The notes below the pieces were generated by a model. The model ran no database searches and was not told where the DNA came from. It was given only the letters and a program-made list of their open reading frames with translations. The translations under genes were made by a program, and so were the position numbers. 64,000 nt of DNA from Halorarum halophilum (GTDB lineage: Archaea > Halobacteriota > Halobacteria > Halobacteriales > Haloferacaceae), in NCBI RefSeq assembly GCF_013401515.1, contig NZ_CP058531.1:62001-126000 (forward strand). Reading direction: 5' to 3'. Shown piece by piece: positions 1 through 9,105 of the stretch; the first letter of the stretch is position 1, and the number at the start of each line of letters is the position of its first letter.

Positions 1-4
1 TCGT

Positions 5-1006
5 ATGGCGGATATGACTGTGCTGGATAGAGATCCCTCTAGTTCGAGGGATCACGCTGCCGTTGAGCGAGCCCAGATGTTTCTTATCGGTGGTCTCGCG
101 TTAGCGCTCGTGCTTGTCGCTCTCGTCCTCGTTTTGAACTCGGCGATTTACACAGAAAACCTCGCGACGAGAGGCAGCGGCGGAGCGGGTGTTGATGCGA
201 CGCTTCAGGTGAGAGCCGATGTCCAGCAGGGGATGAGCGATATCGTCGAACAGTCGAACCGCGACCACGCGGCCTATATGGACCAACTCACCGCCATTCA
301 GGCGGGGATTCCCGCGCTCGAATCGTTGTTCATGCGGTACGATGCTTCGGATGGCCGGTGGATTCGCTTGCAATACGTGGCCGGGAGTGACGAGCCGGGG
401 ATGCGTATCCATCAGGACACGGTAGCCGACTTCCAGGCAGATGCCGATGGGGACTCAATCGACGATCCTACGTGGACACTGGTTGAGCAGACACCAGCCG
501 TCCGAAATTTCCAGGTCACGATTACGAACCGGACAGCGCTGGTGGGGACGGAGACTGACGCGTTTCGGATCGTCTTCGACCAGGACGCAACGACGACTGG
601 CGATGAATGGACACTCTTACTCTACAACGACAGCGGCGCCACCGTCGTTGCGGTCGATGGCCCTGAGGGGTCGCTTGGCGAGTGTCATGACACGACGGGG
701 ACCGGAACAACCGTAGACGTGACCGCTGCGACCGTCGATGGTGAGCGCTGCCCGGCATTGGAGTTTCTTGAAGACATACCGGCCGACTTCGATCTCCGGT
801 ATGAGCATGGCGGTAACGCAACGGGAACCTACGAAGTCACCGGAAAGGAGGGCGAGTCAACTTCCCGCCCGTCGAGTCCGTATCTGACCGGAAACCCTGT
901 TGCAAACGACTCAGTGTATGGTGTCACGGTCCACCTCTACACCCGGTCGTCAGACATCACATACGAAACTGACGTCCGGGTGGCACCGGGTGAGCAGGAT
1001 GCGTGA
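5..1006 (+). CDS. Pilin-like secreted/membrane protein (haloarchaeal, uncharacterised)
   Basis: This 333-residue protein has a charged N-terminus followed by one hydrophobic segment at about residues 25-46. The rest is a long polar, acidic, Thr-rich extracytoplasmic domain. The plan, one N-terminal hydrophobic helix and then a beta-rich exported domain, is that of the archaeal type IV pilin-like proteins found in haloarchaeal secretion or pilus clusters. I recognise the general family only and cannot assign a function. It overlaps the next gene by 8 bp, and that gene overlaps a third by 8 bp, so the three probably form one operon. The start lies four bases from the window edge, so upstream operon members may be missing. 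ATG at 14 is an alternative start. Confidence 0.75.
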   Translation: MADMTVLDRDPSSSRDHAAVERAQMFLIGGLALALVLVALVLVLNSAIYTENLATRGSGGAGVDATLQVRADVQQGMSDIVEQSNRDHAAYMDQLTAIQAGIPALESLFMRYDASDGRWIRLQYVAGSDEPGMRIHQDTVADFQADADGDSIDDPTWTLVEQTPAVRNFQVTITNRTALVGTETDAFRIVFDQDATTTGDEWTLLLYNDSGATVVAVDGPEGSLGECHDTTGTGTTVDVTAATVDGERCPALEFLEDIPADFDLRYEHGGNATGTYEVTGKEGESTSRPSSPYLTGNPVANDSVYGVTVHLYTRSSDITYETDVRVAPGEQDA

Positions 1007-1451
1007 TGAGCGCGCGGCAGCGACGACGCTTGGTTATGCGTTGAACCTGACCGTCGCCACGCTTCTCGTCAGTGGATTGCTCATCGCCGGCGGCGGGTTC
1101 GTCTCGAGCGAGCGCGAGCAGAGCGTTCGAACCGAATTGCATGTCGTCGGCCAACAGCTCTCCGGCGACATTGGTGCGGCAGATAGACTCGCACGTTCGA
1201 CGAGCGGATCGCCGGTTACCGTCGAACTGACCCGGCGCTTCCCCGAGGACATCGTTGGGGTACAGTACTACATTGCAGTTGACTGGAATGACGGCGACCC
1301 CTACCTCCAACTTGCAACGAACGATCCGGACGTGACCGTCCGCGTAGCAATCGCGAGCAGAACGACGCTGGCCACCAGCAGGGTGCAGGGCGGGAGCGTC
1401 CACGTTGTATACGACGCCACCAACGACCGTTTGGAGGTGACCGATGGTTGA
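999..1451 (+). CDS. Small pilin-like membrane protein (DUF7266-like)
   Basis: This is a 150-residue protein. The start at 999 (MRDERAAATTLGYALN) was chosen over upstream options because it places the N-terminus just before the hydrophobic segment at residues 13-33, which ends in a Gly/Ala-rich stretch. It also gives the tight 8-bp overlap with the preceding gene. The remainder is a short beta-rich exported domain. The type is a haloarchaeal pilin-like minor component coded beside larger pilin-like proteins. The family name is from memory and should be treated as tentative. Confidence 0.7.
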   Translation: MRDERAAATTLGYALNLTVATLLVSGLLIAGGGFVSSEREQSVRTELHVVGQQLSGDIGAADRLARSTSGSPVTVELTRRFPEDIVGVQYYIAVDWNDGDPYLQLATNDPDVTVRVAIASRTTLATSRVQGGSVHVVYDATNDRLEVTDG

Positions 1452-2241
1452 CCGGGCGGTGAGTGACACACTCAGCTTCGTGCTGGTCTTCACGCTGATC
1501 ATCTCCTCGGTCGGCGTCGCCACAGTCTACGGAATCGGGAGCCTGCAGGAGACCCGTGACTTCGAACGGGTGAATAACGCAGAGCGGGCATTTGAAATTC
1601 TCGCGGACAATCTGCATGAGATCCATGCACATGATGCTCCGAACCGTGCGACGGAACTCAAGTTGGCCGACGCCCAACTCAAGCGGGGCGAGACGACCAG
1701 AATGACTGTCGAGATTACAAACGCCCAGTCACCGAACCCCCGGTTCAGCGTAGACACTGATCCGATTGTCTACACCGCAGCGGGGACGGACACCTCGATC
1801 GTCTACTCAAACGGGGCGGTTATCCGTGAGGATCGCGACGGTGCCATACTGAAGCGCGAACCACGGTTGCTGTTTGGTACTTCCGGGGGTGAGACGACAG
1901 CGGTAATTCCGTTCATTGAGACACGAATCAGGAGCGGAGGGGTTGGTGGCTCATCGACGGTTCTGATTCGAGCCGAACGCGCGAGTTCGGACCTGATCAT
2001 CGGTGACGTCGAACCCGACGCCTCGGCCAATCCTAACGTCGGCGAAACATATGATGTGACAATGACTATCGAAACGACGACCAAACGTGGGCCGGTCTGG
2101 GACCGCTATCTCGATAACCAGCTTGAACCCATGACGGGGTCGATGAACAGCTGTTCCGAGTCCACCGGTATTGTGACGTGCTCGTTCTCGGTTCACGAAC
2201 TCTACGTCTCCGCAACGCGAATCGACGTGAAGATCGAGTGA
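1444..2241 (+). CDS. Pilin-like exported protein (DUF7289-like)
   Basis: This 265-residue protein begins MVDRAVSDTLSFVLVF. Its hydrophobic segment at residues 8-32 continues into a helix (SLQETRDFERVNNAERAFEI), as in archaeal pilins where the N-terminal helix packs into the filament. The remaining 200 residues are a polar Thr/Asp/Glu-rich beta domain. The C-terminal part has two Cys (NSCSESTGIVTCSF), which could form a disulfide outside the cell. It overlaps the upstream gene by 8 bp and is the last gene of the operon. Its function is probably surface structure or secretion. Confidence 0.7.
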   Translation: MVDRAVSDTLSFVLVFTLIISSVGVATVYGIGSLQETRDFERVNNAERAFEILADNLHEIHAHDAPNRATELKLADAQLKRGETTRMTVEITNAQSPNPRFSVDTDPIVYTAAGTDTSIVYSNGAVIREDRDGAILKREPRLLFGTSGGETTAVIPFIETRIRSGGVGGSSTVLIRAERASSDLIIGDVEPDASANPNVGETYDVTMTIETTTKRGPVWDRYLDNQLEPMTGSMNSCSESTGIVTCSFSVHELYVSATRIDVKIE

Positions 2242-2493
2242 TGGCGCTCGAGTGTCCTTGCCACCATCGTTTCAAACAGAAGCGGGAGATACCGTTTCGA
2301 CCAGTGCTCCGAGGTCGATGTGCCGCAGAAGGTGAGTAGTGGTAGCGCCGCTGGACGTGCAGGGAGATGAAGTCCACGTTGGTCCAGGAGTGGATTGAAC
2401 GCTGTCTACTTCTGGTGCGAAGATAAACGTCCTTCGAGCTACATCGACTGCATCAAGCGTCCAGACGGTCCTTGAGATGATTTCGTTCGGCCG

Positions 2494-3984
2494 CTATGTA
2501 TCGATCTCGACGCCGTTCTCTGTAATGTGGAGGAAGGTGACGTATTGGTCCGACCCTTGGTACTCGATCGTTCCCGTTGATGCGTCCTCGCTGACCGTGT
2601 TCGAGTTCTTATCGTCGACGGTGAGGTCGAAGTCCGGTGAAATCAGGCCAAAGTAGTGATTGAGGAGACGTCCGCTCGTCTCCGTATCTCCGCTTGTGTA
2701 GGTCTTCGGCTCCCACTCGACAGTGTCTTCGTGTTCGTCGAACGTCGGCGAATTCACGAGTTGGCCGTTTGGATTGAAATGGCCGAGTTGACTCTGACTG
2801 AGCGAGGTATACGTGAGTGTCGGCCCTGGATAGGTGGGATCGAGGAACGTTGTGTCGAGGAGGATATTGTTGTCGGAATCACAGGAGGCGGTGAAGGCAG
2901 TATCCTGGGCCCATCCCTGGTAGGTGGATCCGCCGTCGTCGGAGTAGTACACCGTCATCGAGGCGATTGCGGGATTACTACAGGTCTTCCCACCGCCGCT
3001 CCTTCGCAGGTGAACCTCGAACTGCTGTTTGCCGTTGGCTCCCTCGGCCCAGAGCGACCACTGGAGATTCGAAAAATCCGCGCTGTCGGTGTTGTCCGGC
3101 CGGAGCGTCATACCGAATTCGTCGAGACTGTGTCCGCCCTCCAACCCCCGCACGCTGAGAGAACTATCTTCAGCTGGTGTCTGGAAAGGTCCGGATTGCC
3201 CCGTCGTGGTAAGGGTGAGTTCGACCTCCTCATTGGCGTGGTCGTAGACAATGTTTCCGTCAGTTCGGTCCTCGAAGTGCGACCCCCATGCTTGATAGTA
3301 TCTACTCTGAACGGTAATGATGATTCTTCCCTCGTCAGTCGGATTGCGGTACTGTTTGCTGCTGCCCGTGTAGGTACTACTTGCGTCTGGGAACACCTTT
3401 TCAGAGGTTACATTCGGGTCCTTTTTCACCGTCGCCCTGACCGGCCCGCTATCGCTTTCACTCCCACCGGTGACACGGATGATCGGAAGCGTCAGAGTCG
3501 CGCCCCGGTAGTGAAACTCCGGCCGTGAGACCATCGTACTTTCGCTGCCCTGATGACGCCAGACGCCTCCTCCCTGATAGGCGATTTCCGTATCGCCATT
3601 CGCATAGACGAACGCGCCAAGCGGTTTCGAGAAGAGAACTTCGTCATTCGTCCCGTCCCAATTGACGTGAGTAACAGTGATTCGACCCGCTGACTTGTCG
3701 ACCGAAAATGTCCCCTGAGTGCCCCCCACGTCAAGAGACCGCACTTCTGAGTCGCCAAGCGCAACCGTGGCGGCACCTGCGTCAAGCACGGTCATCGCGT
3801 GTTCAGTTCGCTGATTCTGGGTGTGTTCTTGTCTCTCAGTGATAAGGTCGGAACCAAGCGCAACGACCGTTGTCGTCCCAATAATGGCGATGGCGAGGAT
3901 GAGAACAACACCGATGGTTTCAGACTGGCCGCGCCCATGTTGTTGACCCTCCCGCATTGCCGCCAATAAGCCGCTCTCGCGCAT
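2494..3984 (-). CDS. Large pilin-like protein with class III-type leader
   Basis: This protein has about 496 residues. It carries the motif GRGQSETIGVVLILAIAIIG, which resembles an archaeal prepilin leader: a basic-glycine region, then Q/E, then a hydrophobic helix. A Gln-rich helix (LITERQEHTQNQRTEHAM) follows, then a large beta-rich exported domain with a Cys pair near KTCSNPAIA and TASCDSDN. The start at 3984 fits a leaderless transcript with a T-rich promoter element 24-30 bp upstream. 3957 is the alternative and gives a shorter leader before the same motif. It is convergent with the pilin-like operon at 5-2241 and probably belongs to the same surface system. Confidence 0.72.
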   Translation of the reverse strand: MRESGLLAAMREGQQHGRGQSETIGVVLILAIAIIGTTTVVALGSDLITERQEHTQNQRTEHAMTVLDAGAATVALGDSEVRSLDVGGTQGTFSVDKSAGRITVTHVNWDGTNDEVLFSKPLGAFVYANGDTEIAYQGGGVWRHQGSESTMVSRPEFHYRGATLTLPIIRVTGGSESDSGPVRATVKKDPNVTSEKVFPDASSTYTGSSKQYRNPTDEGRIIITVQSRYYQAWGSHFEDRTDGNIVYDHANEEVELTLTTTGQSGPFQTPAEDSSLSVRGLEGGHSLDEFGMTLRPDNTDSADFSNLQWSLWAEGANGKQQFEVHLRRSGGGKTCSNPAIASMTVYYSDDGGSTYQGWAQDTAFTASCDSDNNILLDTTFLDPTYPGPTLTYTSLSQSQLGHFNPNGQLVNSPTFDEHEDTVEWEPKTYTSGDTETSGRLLNHYFGLISPDFDLTVDDKNSNTVSEDASTGTIEYQGSDQYVTFLHITENGVEIDT

Positions 3985-4244
3985 TATATCCAATACACAA
4001 CCAGTGTACAAAAACACCGTTTTTCAACTTGGTAAGGAGTAGTTCGCACGGCACCAGTGTCAAACTCGAATATGAAGAAAAGTCTATGGTACAGGATGCG
4101 TTGGCTTGGCCCCTCATCAAGAGGTATATCTGATGCGGCGTCTACAACGGTAACCCATCAACAAGTTCAAACGAGATCTCCACTATCAACGGGATTCGAC
4201 TTTAGTGGCAGGTTTGGAACCGTCAGTAGATTTCGAAATAAACT

Positions 4245-4262
4245 GAAACATTTATACTGCTT
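4245..4262 (+). promoter_or_regulatory. BRE/TATA-like promoter for the HalOD1 gene
   Basis: CTGAAACATTTATACTGC reads as a BRE-like purine run (GAAAC) followed by a TATA box (TTTATA). A transcript would start near 4280, some 20-33 nt before the candidate start codons of the next gene. Confidence 0.5.
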
Positions 4263-4312
4263 TTAGTTGAAACATGGTATTGGGATAGTTATTTTAGACA
4301 TGGCCAACTTGA

Positions 4313-4588
4313 GTGAGGGTAGTGGGATCTGACTATCGCAGTCAAACAGATGGTTTTGAAGACGGGAATGCTGTCCACCGAATTTTGGCCACGATTTCGG
4401 AGGCTGTAAATACGGATGTAGTTGAACTCAGGCCTTCACTTGCTAATAAGCTTGACACTGATGCTCTTGAACAACTACTGCATAGCGCTGACGAGACTGT
4501 TCGCGTGACATTCCAGTACCAGCAGAGGGTGGTGGAAATTCGTGGCGACGGTGTCATTGTCGTAACTGACCGTTCGGGAGAAGAGTAG
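4313..4588 (+). CDS. HalOD1-domain protein (possible 5' frameshift)
   Basis: This 91-residue protein matches the small haloarchaeal output domain HalOD1: 'ILATISEAVNTDVVEL', then a 'LANKLDTDALEQLL' turn, then two beta strands (RVTFQYQQRVVEI, DGVIVVTD). HalOD1 proteins are thought to be signalling output modules, but their partners are largely unknown. The frame can only start at GTG 4313. A better-looking start, ATG at 4300 (MANLSEGSG), lies in another frame and would join this frame if one base were removed near 4325. That suggests a recent frameshift or a sequencing error in a G-run. The next gene starts directly after the stop. Confidence 0.7.
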   Translation: MRVVGSDYRSQTDGFEDGNAVHRILATISEAVNTDVVELRPSLANKLDTDALEQLLHSADETVRVTFQYQQRVVEIRGDGVIVVTDRSGEE

Positions 4589-4870
4589 ATGTACTGTTGT
4601 CTCTGCCAGAACTGCGATGAGGGTACACTCATCGAGGAACTCGACCATGCCGAAGAGTACTTCGACGATCATGCAAATCGCGGCTGCGAGGTCGAAATCA
4701 TCAATGTGGAAGTAGCGATAGACTTGCTGCGTGGATCAACGGGACCATCTGTCTCACCACGTGATTTCCAGACAACTAACGAACAGAGCTCGGGCTATGA
4801 GACGGAGCCATCTGAGACTGAGATTATCGGGTTCTGCCGGCGGCTGAAGATTAAGTTCGGCTGGCCGTGA
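4589..4870 (+). CDS. Small Cys-rich haloarchaeal protein
   Basis: This 93-residue protein starts at the base following the stop of the HalOD1 gene, so the two are translationally linked. The N-terminus MYCCLCQNCDEG has a C-x2-C pair plus further Cys and His (DHAEEYFDDHANRGCEVEI), consistent with a small zinc-binding fold. Similar short proteins with a Cys cluster and an 'H...H.N.GC.VEI' segment are common beside HalOD1 genes in haloarchaea. The C-terminal third is polar and low in complexity. No catalytic motif is visible. Confidence 0.6.
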   Translation: MYCCLCQNCDEGTLIEELDHAEEYFDDHANRGCEVEIINVEVAIDLLRGSTGPSVSPRDFQTTNEQSSGYETEPSETEIIGFCRRLKIKFGWP

Positions 4871-5256
4871 CCAATGTGTTGTGACTTAACCCACTGTCCT
4901 CAGAAAGCCACCGTCAGTACCAGAATTAATCGAGTACGCCCGAAACGAACGGAAGCACACCTGACAACTGCTGCCGATAAAATACAGTCACCGTTGAGTT
5001 GGCAATCGAGTTTGCCCTTGGTAATCGGTGGTCACAATGTAGGGGAGCAATTTGAGAATACGACTGGAGTGGCGGCCACCACACTTAGATTTCAGAAGCT
5101 TGTTGATGAAATTAGGGGAAGAGACGGTACAGCCAAGTTGACCGCCGCTGATGACTGGTGCAGGACACCGGTGAATTGGCGGAGCTTGGTCGAGTTACGG
5201 TTGGGATTCAGACAGTGCATCATACCGTCCAAAAACGGGCTCAACTTCAGCACCAC

Positions 5257-5469
5257 GTGACTGACCCCAATACTGACTCACACATCGACTTTCCAATTGA
5301 AACGAAGCACCAACTGGAAGAAGCGCTTGATACGATCATTCAGTCGGCATATGAAAACGGCGTGAACGTAAACGATATGGGGTATGACCTCCGCCACGAC
5401 GATGTCGAGCGTATGGACTGGGAGGTACGAATCGTCCAATTAGCGAAAAAGAGTGACAACAACAAATAA
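5257..5469 (+). CDS. Small hypothetical acidic protein
   Basis: This is a 70-residue acidic protein. The start at GTG 5257 (MTDPNTDSHIDFPIETKHQL) was chosen because the upstream in-frame extension has the composition of noncoding DNA. It is predicted alpha/beta with a regular helix (KHQLEEALDTIIQSAYENG) and a final strand (WEVRIVQLA). This looks like a genuine small haloarchaeal protein of unknown function. The preceding stretch (4874-5256) has a long open frame but no protein-like pattern and is not called. Confidence 0.5.
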   Translation: MTDPNTDSHIDFPIETKHQLEEALDTIIQSAYENGVNVNDMGYDLRHDDVERMDWEVRIVQLAKKSDNNK

Positions 5470-5641
5470 AATAACATTATACCGGGCGGCCCGCATCCGG
5501 CGATTATGAGTACAGACCCTAAGACGATCCGCCAACCTCGTTAGAGACTCATCCCTCACTGAACGGACGACCCGTCGGTCGGCAATAAGCTCGCAAATAT
5601 TCGCGCCGAGGCCGTCGCTGAGAAACCAGCGTTCCAAGGCG

Positions 5642-5977
5642 TTTTACAAACCGGAGGCACCTGGTCCCTGTCTTTGTGTATTATGAGCAGAAGCAGCTGC
5701 CTGGTGGCAAGCGGCTTCCTTTACGACTGATTCTCTACGAGGAACTCCACCCAGTACCCGACATCGACCAAGCGATCGACGACATTGTCGGCTTCGTCGA
5801 CGTCAACACAACTCCGAAGTAACCGGACAGTGTCGCCCAGCCGAACATCGACCAGCGCGCGAGTACGTCGAGTGGAGCGAGTTCCCTCAAATCCTTGACG
5901 AGGCCCTGGAGGTAGCGGTCGAGACGGGCCGCCTGGGGCTCGTTGACGGTGACGAACCGCGGTATAGGGTCCCCTGA
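5642..5977 (+). pseudogene. Decayed coding remnant, family not recognised
   Basis: Two protein-like stretches lie in different frames. The first (to the stop at 5820) reads ...VYYEQKQLPGGKRLPLRLI... and ends FVDVNTTPK. The second reads REYVEWSEFPQILDEALEVA... and ends in RYRVP at 5977. Both have haloarchaeal amino-acid composition, lack a start codon and are separated by a frameshift. Together they look like the C-terminal half of one dead gene. I cannot name the family. Confidence 0.4.
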
Positions 5978-6743
5978 GCGGCCCGTCTTTCAGCCGATTC
6001 CGCTGTCTTGACTGTAAACAACGGATGTTCCTCGGCTGTTTTTGATCGATGAAGATAGGCAGTCCTTTGGGTGACTGAGTCTACGAGAGTCTCTTTAAGA
6101 GTCATCCATTCGCAATTGCATATTCTGTTTTATAGTGGGACTTAATACAACCACGAGACACAGAATAATTGGGTGCATCTGGTGCCCGTGCGCTCATAAC
6201 GGCTCGAAGTAGTCGAGGAGCACCTGCTGACGTGGACGAGCCGATTGCAGTTCAATGGGTCACCTGACGAACAGGGGGAAACACGAGGGCGTCGGTTCAT
6301 TGTCGTGCCAGAGGTCATCTGCACGGTGGTCGGACCGTTTCCACGACCCCCCGACGTCCTATTGTCACGCGCTATCCGCTGGAGCGCGTGCGATAAACCG
6401 AACCTTCGATCTGCGACACTATCTCCACTAACGAGGACCTGAACAAGAAGCTCAGGCCGGCTAGCGGGTTCTTATGATTCTCGCTTCTCGACATGAAACG
6501 AAGGGGTGTGAACCTTCCATTCCCGGAGTGTCTGACGCTCCCCCAGATGTCTCTCTAGCTCGGTGTCTGCCTAATAAGATGCGAGATCCTCCCCGCCCTC
6601 GTCGAGGTGCCTATCAGCTGGGTAAAGTCAATAATTCAATCCGAACAGTGATATCACGTACTTGCTCTGTTTTGAGCCACCCCGATTCACCTCTTGGTGA
6701 AGATTCTCCATCTAAGCTCGGGTATTGATATGGTTGATGGCGA
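5978..6743. other. Gene-free stretch, probably decayed DNA
   Basis: No open frame here has protein-like composition on either strand. The AT content rises around 6110-6150. A short open stretch near 6245-6440 is too weak to call. It may be worn mobile-element DNA, but I see no transposase motif or terminal repeats. Confidence 0.4.
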
Positions 6744-7787
6744 TTACCACCAGTGATCCCGATCATCGTCCTCGGGGTCGTCAAACGGAGGCGGGAGATC
6801 GTCGACCGTTTCGGCCCCGAAGAGATACCCAAACCAGTAGCCGACGTGCCATGCGACGTGGTCTTCACCAACATCTTTCACAGTAATTTCCCCACTCGTG
6901 TAATACTCCAGCGCCGGGTCGGTGTCAGTATCCACACCCCATCGTCTACCTGAAGAGTTGAACCCGCCACCCTCGTCTAGCCGAACTATGACATGTGCCG
7001 CCGACTCATTGTCGGTCAGGGTCAGAGATGTGTTCGGTTGGAGGTTTGAGTCCTTGTCAGTCTCGTAGTAGTCAATGGCATGTTGGACTTCCTCTCTGTA
7101 ATCCTCTCTGTTGTGGGGGCTCAGGTCGCCCTCATCGACGTATATGAACAGTTCGTTGACCAGCCACGGGCTGGGGCGGTCCAGAGCGTCCGGTTGGCTG
7201 ACGTACGTTGTAGATGTCTCGGCCTCCATGAAATCGAACTGATCGGTGTCCGAGTGGTCGTACCCGAGCGTGTGGCCGAATTCGTGTTTTAGAATCTTAA
7301 CAGTCGTCTTCCTCGTAAACCCTCGTTCAACCTCAACATAGGTGACGCCGTTGACCGTTGTTCCTGGCCGAATGTAATCAGCACAGCCCACGGTGTGTCC
7401 ATCCTCGTTCTCGCAGTATCCGATATCATCTACGAACCGCACCGTGATGTCTGAGTACGGGCCGTCGACAATTGTGTAATTGAGCTCTCTCCCCGTCGAT
7501 TGATTCTCCCAATATCGAACCGCCTCACGAACCATCCCTTCATGGTCAGCTCGAGAGTCTTCTGGTGCGAGGATTTCTACGCGGATGGGGTTGGCCTGCC
7601 ATGCATTATTTGGAGGTACGGGTGTCGGCGTAGGGCTTGCAGTGGGAGATGGCGATGGACTCTGTGTTGGGCTGTCGGTGGGCGAATCCGATACCGTTGA
7701 CGTCGGCTGCTCAGTTGGTGAAGCCGTGCCACCAGATGCACACCCTGAGATTACGAGGACAATGGCGATGATGACCGCCTTCTTCAT
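6744..7787 (-). CDS. Lipoprotein zinc metalloprotease (metzincin-like)
   Basis: This 347-residue protein is probably a membrane-anchored exported peptidase. It starts MKKAVIIAIVLVISGC, a signal peptide ending in a lipobox with Cys16 as lipid anchor. A Ser/Pro/Thr linker (about residues 20-58) follows, typical of haloarchaeal lipoproteins. The catalytic motif HEFGHTLGYDH (His168, His172, His178) is the extended HExxHxxGxxH metzincin zinc site, and Met187 in 'DFMEA' is a plausible Met-turn. The C-terminal half (about 200-347) repeats a predicted alpha/beta pattern of the N-terminal half but has no second zinc site. Cys125 and Cys135 may pair. Gene order offers no clue to the substrate. Confidence 0.85.
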   Translation of the reverse strand: MKKAVIIAIVLVISGCASGGTASPTEQPTSTVSDSPTDSPTQSPSPSPTASPTPTPVPPNNAWQANPIRVEILAPEDSRADHEGMVREAVRYWENQSTGRELNYTIVDGPYSDITVRFVDDIGYCENEDGHTVGCADYIRPGTTVNGVTYVEVERGFTRKTTVKILKHEFGHTLGYDHSDTDQFDFMEAETSTTYVSQPDALDRPSPWLVNELFIYVDEGDLSPHNREDYREEVQHAIDYYETDKDSNLQPNTSLTLTDNESAAHVIVRLDEGGGFNSSGRRWGVDTDTDPALEYYTSGEITVKDVGEDHVAWHVGYWFGYLFGAETVDDLPPPFDDPEDDDRDHWW

Positions 7788-7872
7788 ATTTCGTCACTGA
7801 CTACCCTCCTGATTAACATTTATCATCCTTCACATTCAGTGATAATTCCGACTGTATTCTTCAGTGATGGGA

Positions 7873-8013
7873 TTAGTCAAGCCCTCGAACGAGTAAGAGC
7901 AGTCCGGCGAGACAAAACAACAAGCCGATAATCGCAGGGAAGTCCCCAATAACGAGAATTGCCCCGCCGACGAAGAGGAATATCAGTCCACCTCCTACTT
8001 CTTCGATTGACAT
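7873..8013 (-). CDS. 46-residue two-helix membrane protein
   Basis: This small ORF encodes MSIEEVGGGLIFLFVGGAIL, a short VIGDFPAIIG turn, and a second hydrophobic segment ending LLLLVRGLD. That makes two transmembrane helices with a tight loop and a positive C-terminus. The composition is clearly selected (no charged residue inside the helices) and the ORF has a clean ATG and TAA. It sits upstream of the protease gene on the same strand, separated by an 85-bp gap. Small haloarchaeal membrane proteins of this size are common and uncharacterised. Confidence 0.6.
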   Translation of the reverse strand: MSIEEVGGGLIFLFVGGAILVIGDFPAIIGLLFCLAGLLLLVRGLD

Positions 8014-8378
8014 GCAATTGGGGAGAAGTCATAATGTCATAAATATACTCTTTTCCTGGGGCTATATGATGGACTCCAGCAGCGACCCGCTGGAGTGACT
8101 CAAGCTCCAGCCGGTCACCGATCCGCGGGACATCCCGCGGCCTATACAAATCCAGCTCTAAACAATCGGCACAAGTGCCTGCAAAAACACACCACTTTTA
8201 CGGAGTATCTAACGCTTTCCCCCGACATCGAGACCCGAATCAAACTCTCGAATGGCAATACGAGAATACCGGCCCCTGGGGAATGAGGCCAGCATTTGCG
8301 GGTCCGACAGTCAGGTAGTCAGCCCGCGCTGAGACAGGATAACGTCTCCTGATATAACAAAAACGGTCGTTGAGTGTC
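8014..8378. other. Intergenic region without recognised gene
   Basis: AT-rich near 8030-8070, which may hold the promoter of the 46-residue membrane protein. Otherwise I see no gene, repeat or RNA signature. Confidence 0.4.
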
Positions 8379-8873
8379 TTACCCCCAGACGTCCAACTTA
8401 GGCGCCTCGTACTGCCCGGGCGATTCGACTATCTCTTCCTCCTCGCCCAGAACACCAAGTAGCCGGACCCAGTAGGGGATCGTCGTCTGCATGACGCCGT
8501 CCACCCAGTATACCTCGGTCTCGAACTCCTCGCCCTCGTAGTGAATCCCCTGCGACGTTGCCGTCGCTTGCAACTCCCGGTCGGCGTACTCCCTGATGAT
8601 CTCCGTAAACTCATCAGCGGCAGCGGAGCAGGCCGTCACCAGCACGGGAACGGAGAGCGCCTGCGCCAGCTGGGCGAGCAGCGCGGTCGAGATCTCCAGG
8701 AGGCGCTTATCGATGAACGACGGCACCTCTGAGTCTCTATAGTGAAACGCCATGTTCGAGGCGACGATTAACTCCGGTCGTGATGACGCCCGTCCAAGGA
8801 CCGTCGCTGTTAACTCTACGAAATCTGGATTATCGTCGACAGAGAGAACGGCGAGTGACTGTGAAATGTCCAT
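8379..8873 (-). CDS. Uncharacterised protein with receiver-like N-terminus
   Basis: Residues 1-27 (SLAVLSVDDNPDFVELTATV) look like the first strand and helix of a response-regulator receiver, with the acidic pair Asp13-Asp14. The sequence then changes. None of the other receiver residues (phospho-Asp, Thr/Ser, Lys) can be found, and residues 28-164 resemble another alpha/beta domain (VPVLVTACSAAADEFTEII). The protein may be a natural chimera left by recombination, or an uncharacterised family that happens to begin this way. It is monocistronic, and its TATA region is probably around 8930. Confidence 0.5.
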   Translation of the reverse strand: MDISQSLAVLSVDDNPDFVELTATVLGRASSRPELIVASNMAFHYRDSEVPSFIDKRLLEISTALLAQLAQALSVPVLVTACSAAADEFTEIIREYADRELQATATSQGIHYEGEEFETEVYWVDGVMQTTIPYWVRLLGVLGEEEEIVESPGQYEAPKLDVWG

Positions 8874-9072
8874 TGATATTCACGTGGCTACGGGTGGAGT
8901 GGGGGGGGGATTCAGGACAAATGCACTAAATATCATATCCTAACACCTGTCCAGCATCACTTCGCACTATTTCCTAAAGCCGTGATACTGGTTATCTATG
9001 GCCTCATTCTGGACGAACAAGAAGAGCCTGCCATATCGTCCAAATCCTAAAGTTGGTAATCGGAGGAATGAA

Positions 9073-9084
9073 TATTTATATAAA
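9073..9084 (+). promoter_or_regulatory. TATA box of the signal-peptidase operon
   Basis: ATTTATATAAAC is centred about 27 bp before the expected transcription start. It places that start at or next to the ATG at 9106, the usual leaderless arrangement in haloarchaea. Confidence 0.65.
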
Positions 9085-9105
9085 CGAGTCTTTTTCTTGA
9101 ATGCA

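Noticed and set aside
4874-5256. Open frame of 128 codons (MCCDLTHCPQKATV...)
   Set aside because: The composition is not protein-like, no family pattern is seen, and it overlaps the better-supported small ORF that starts at 5257.
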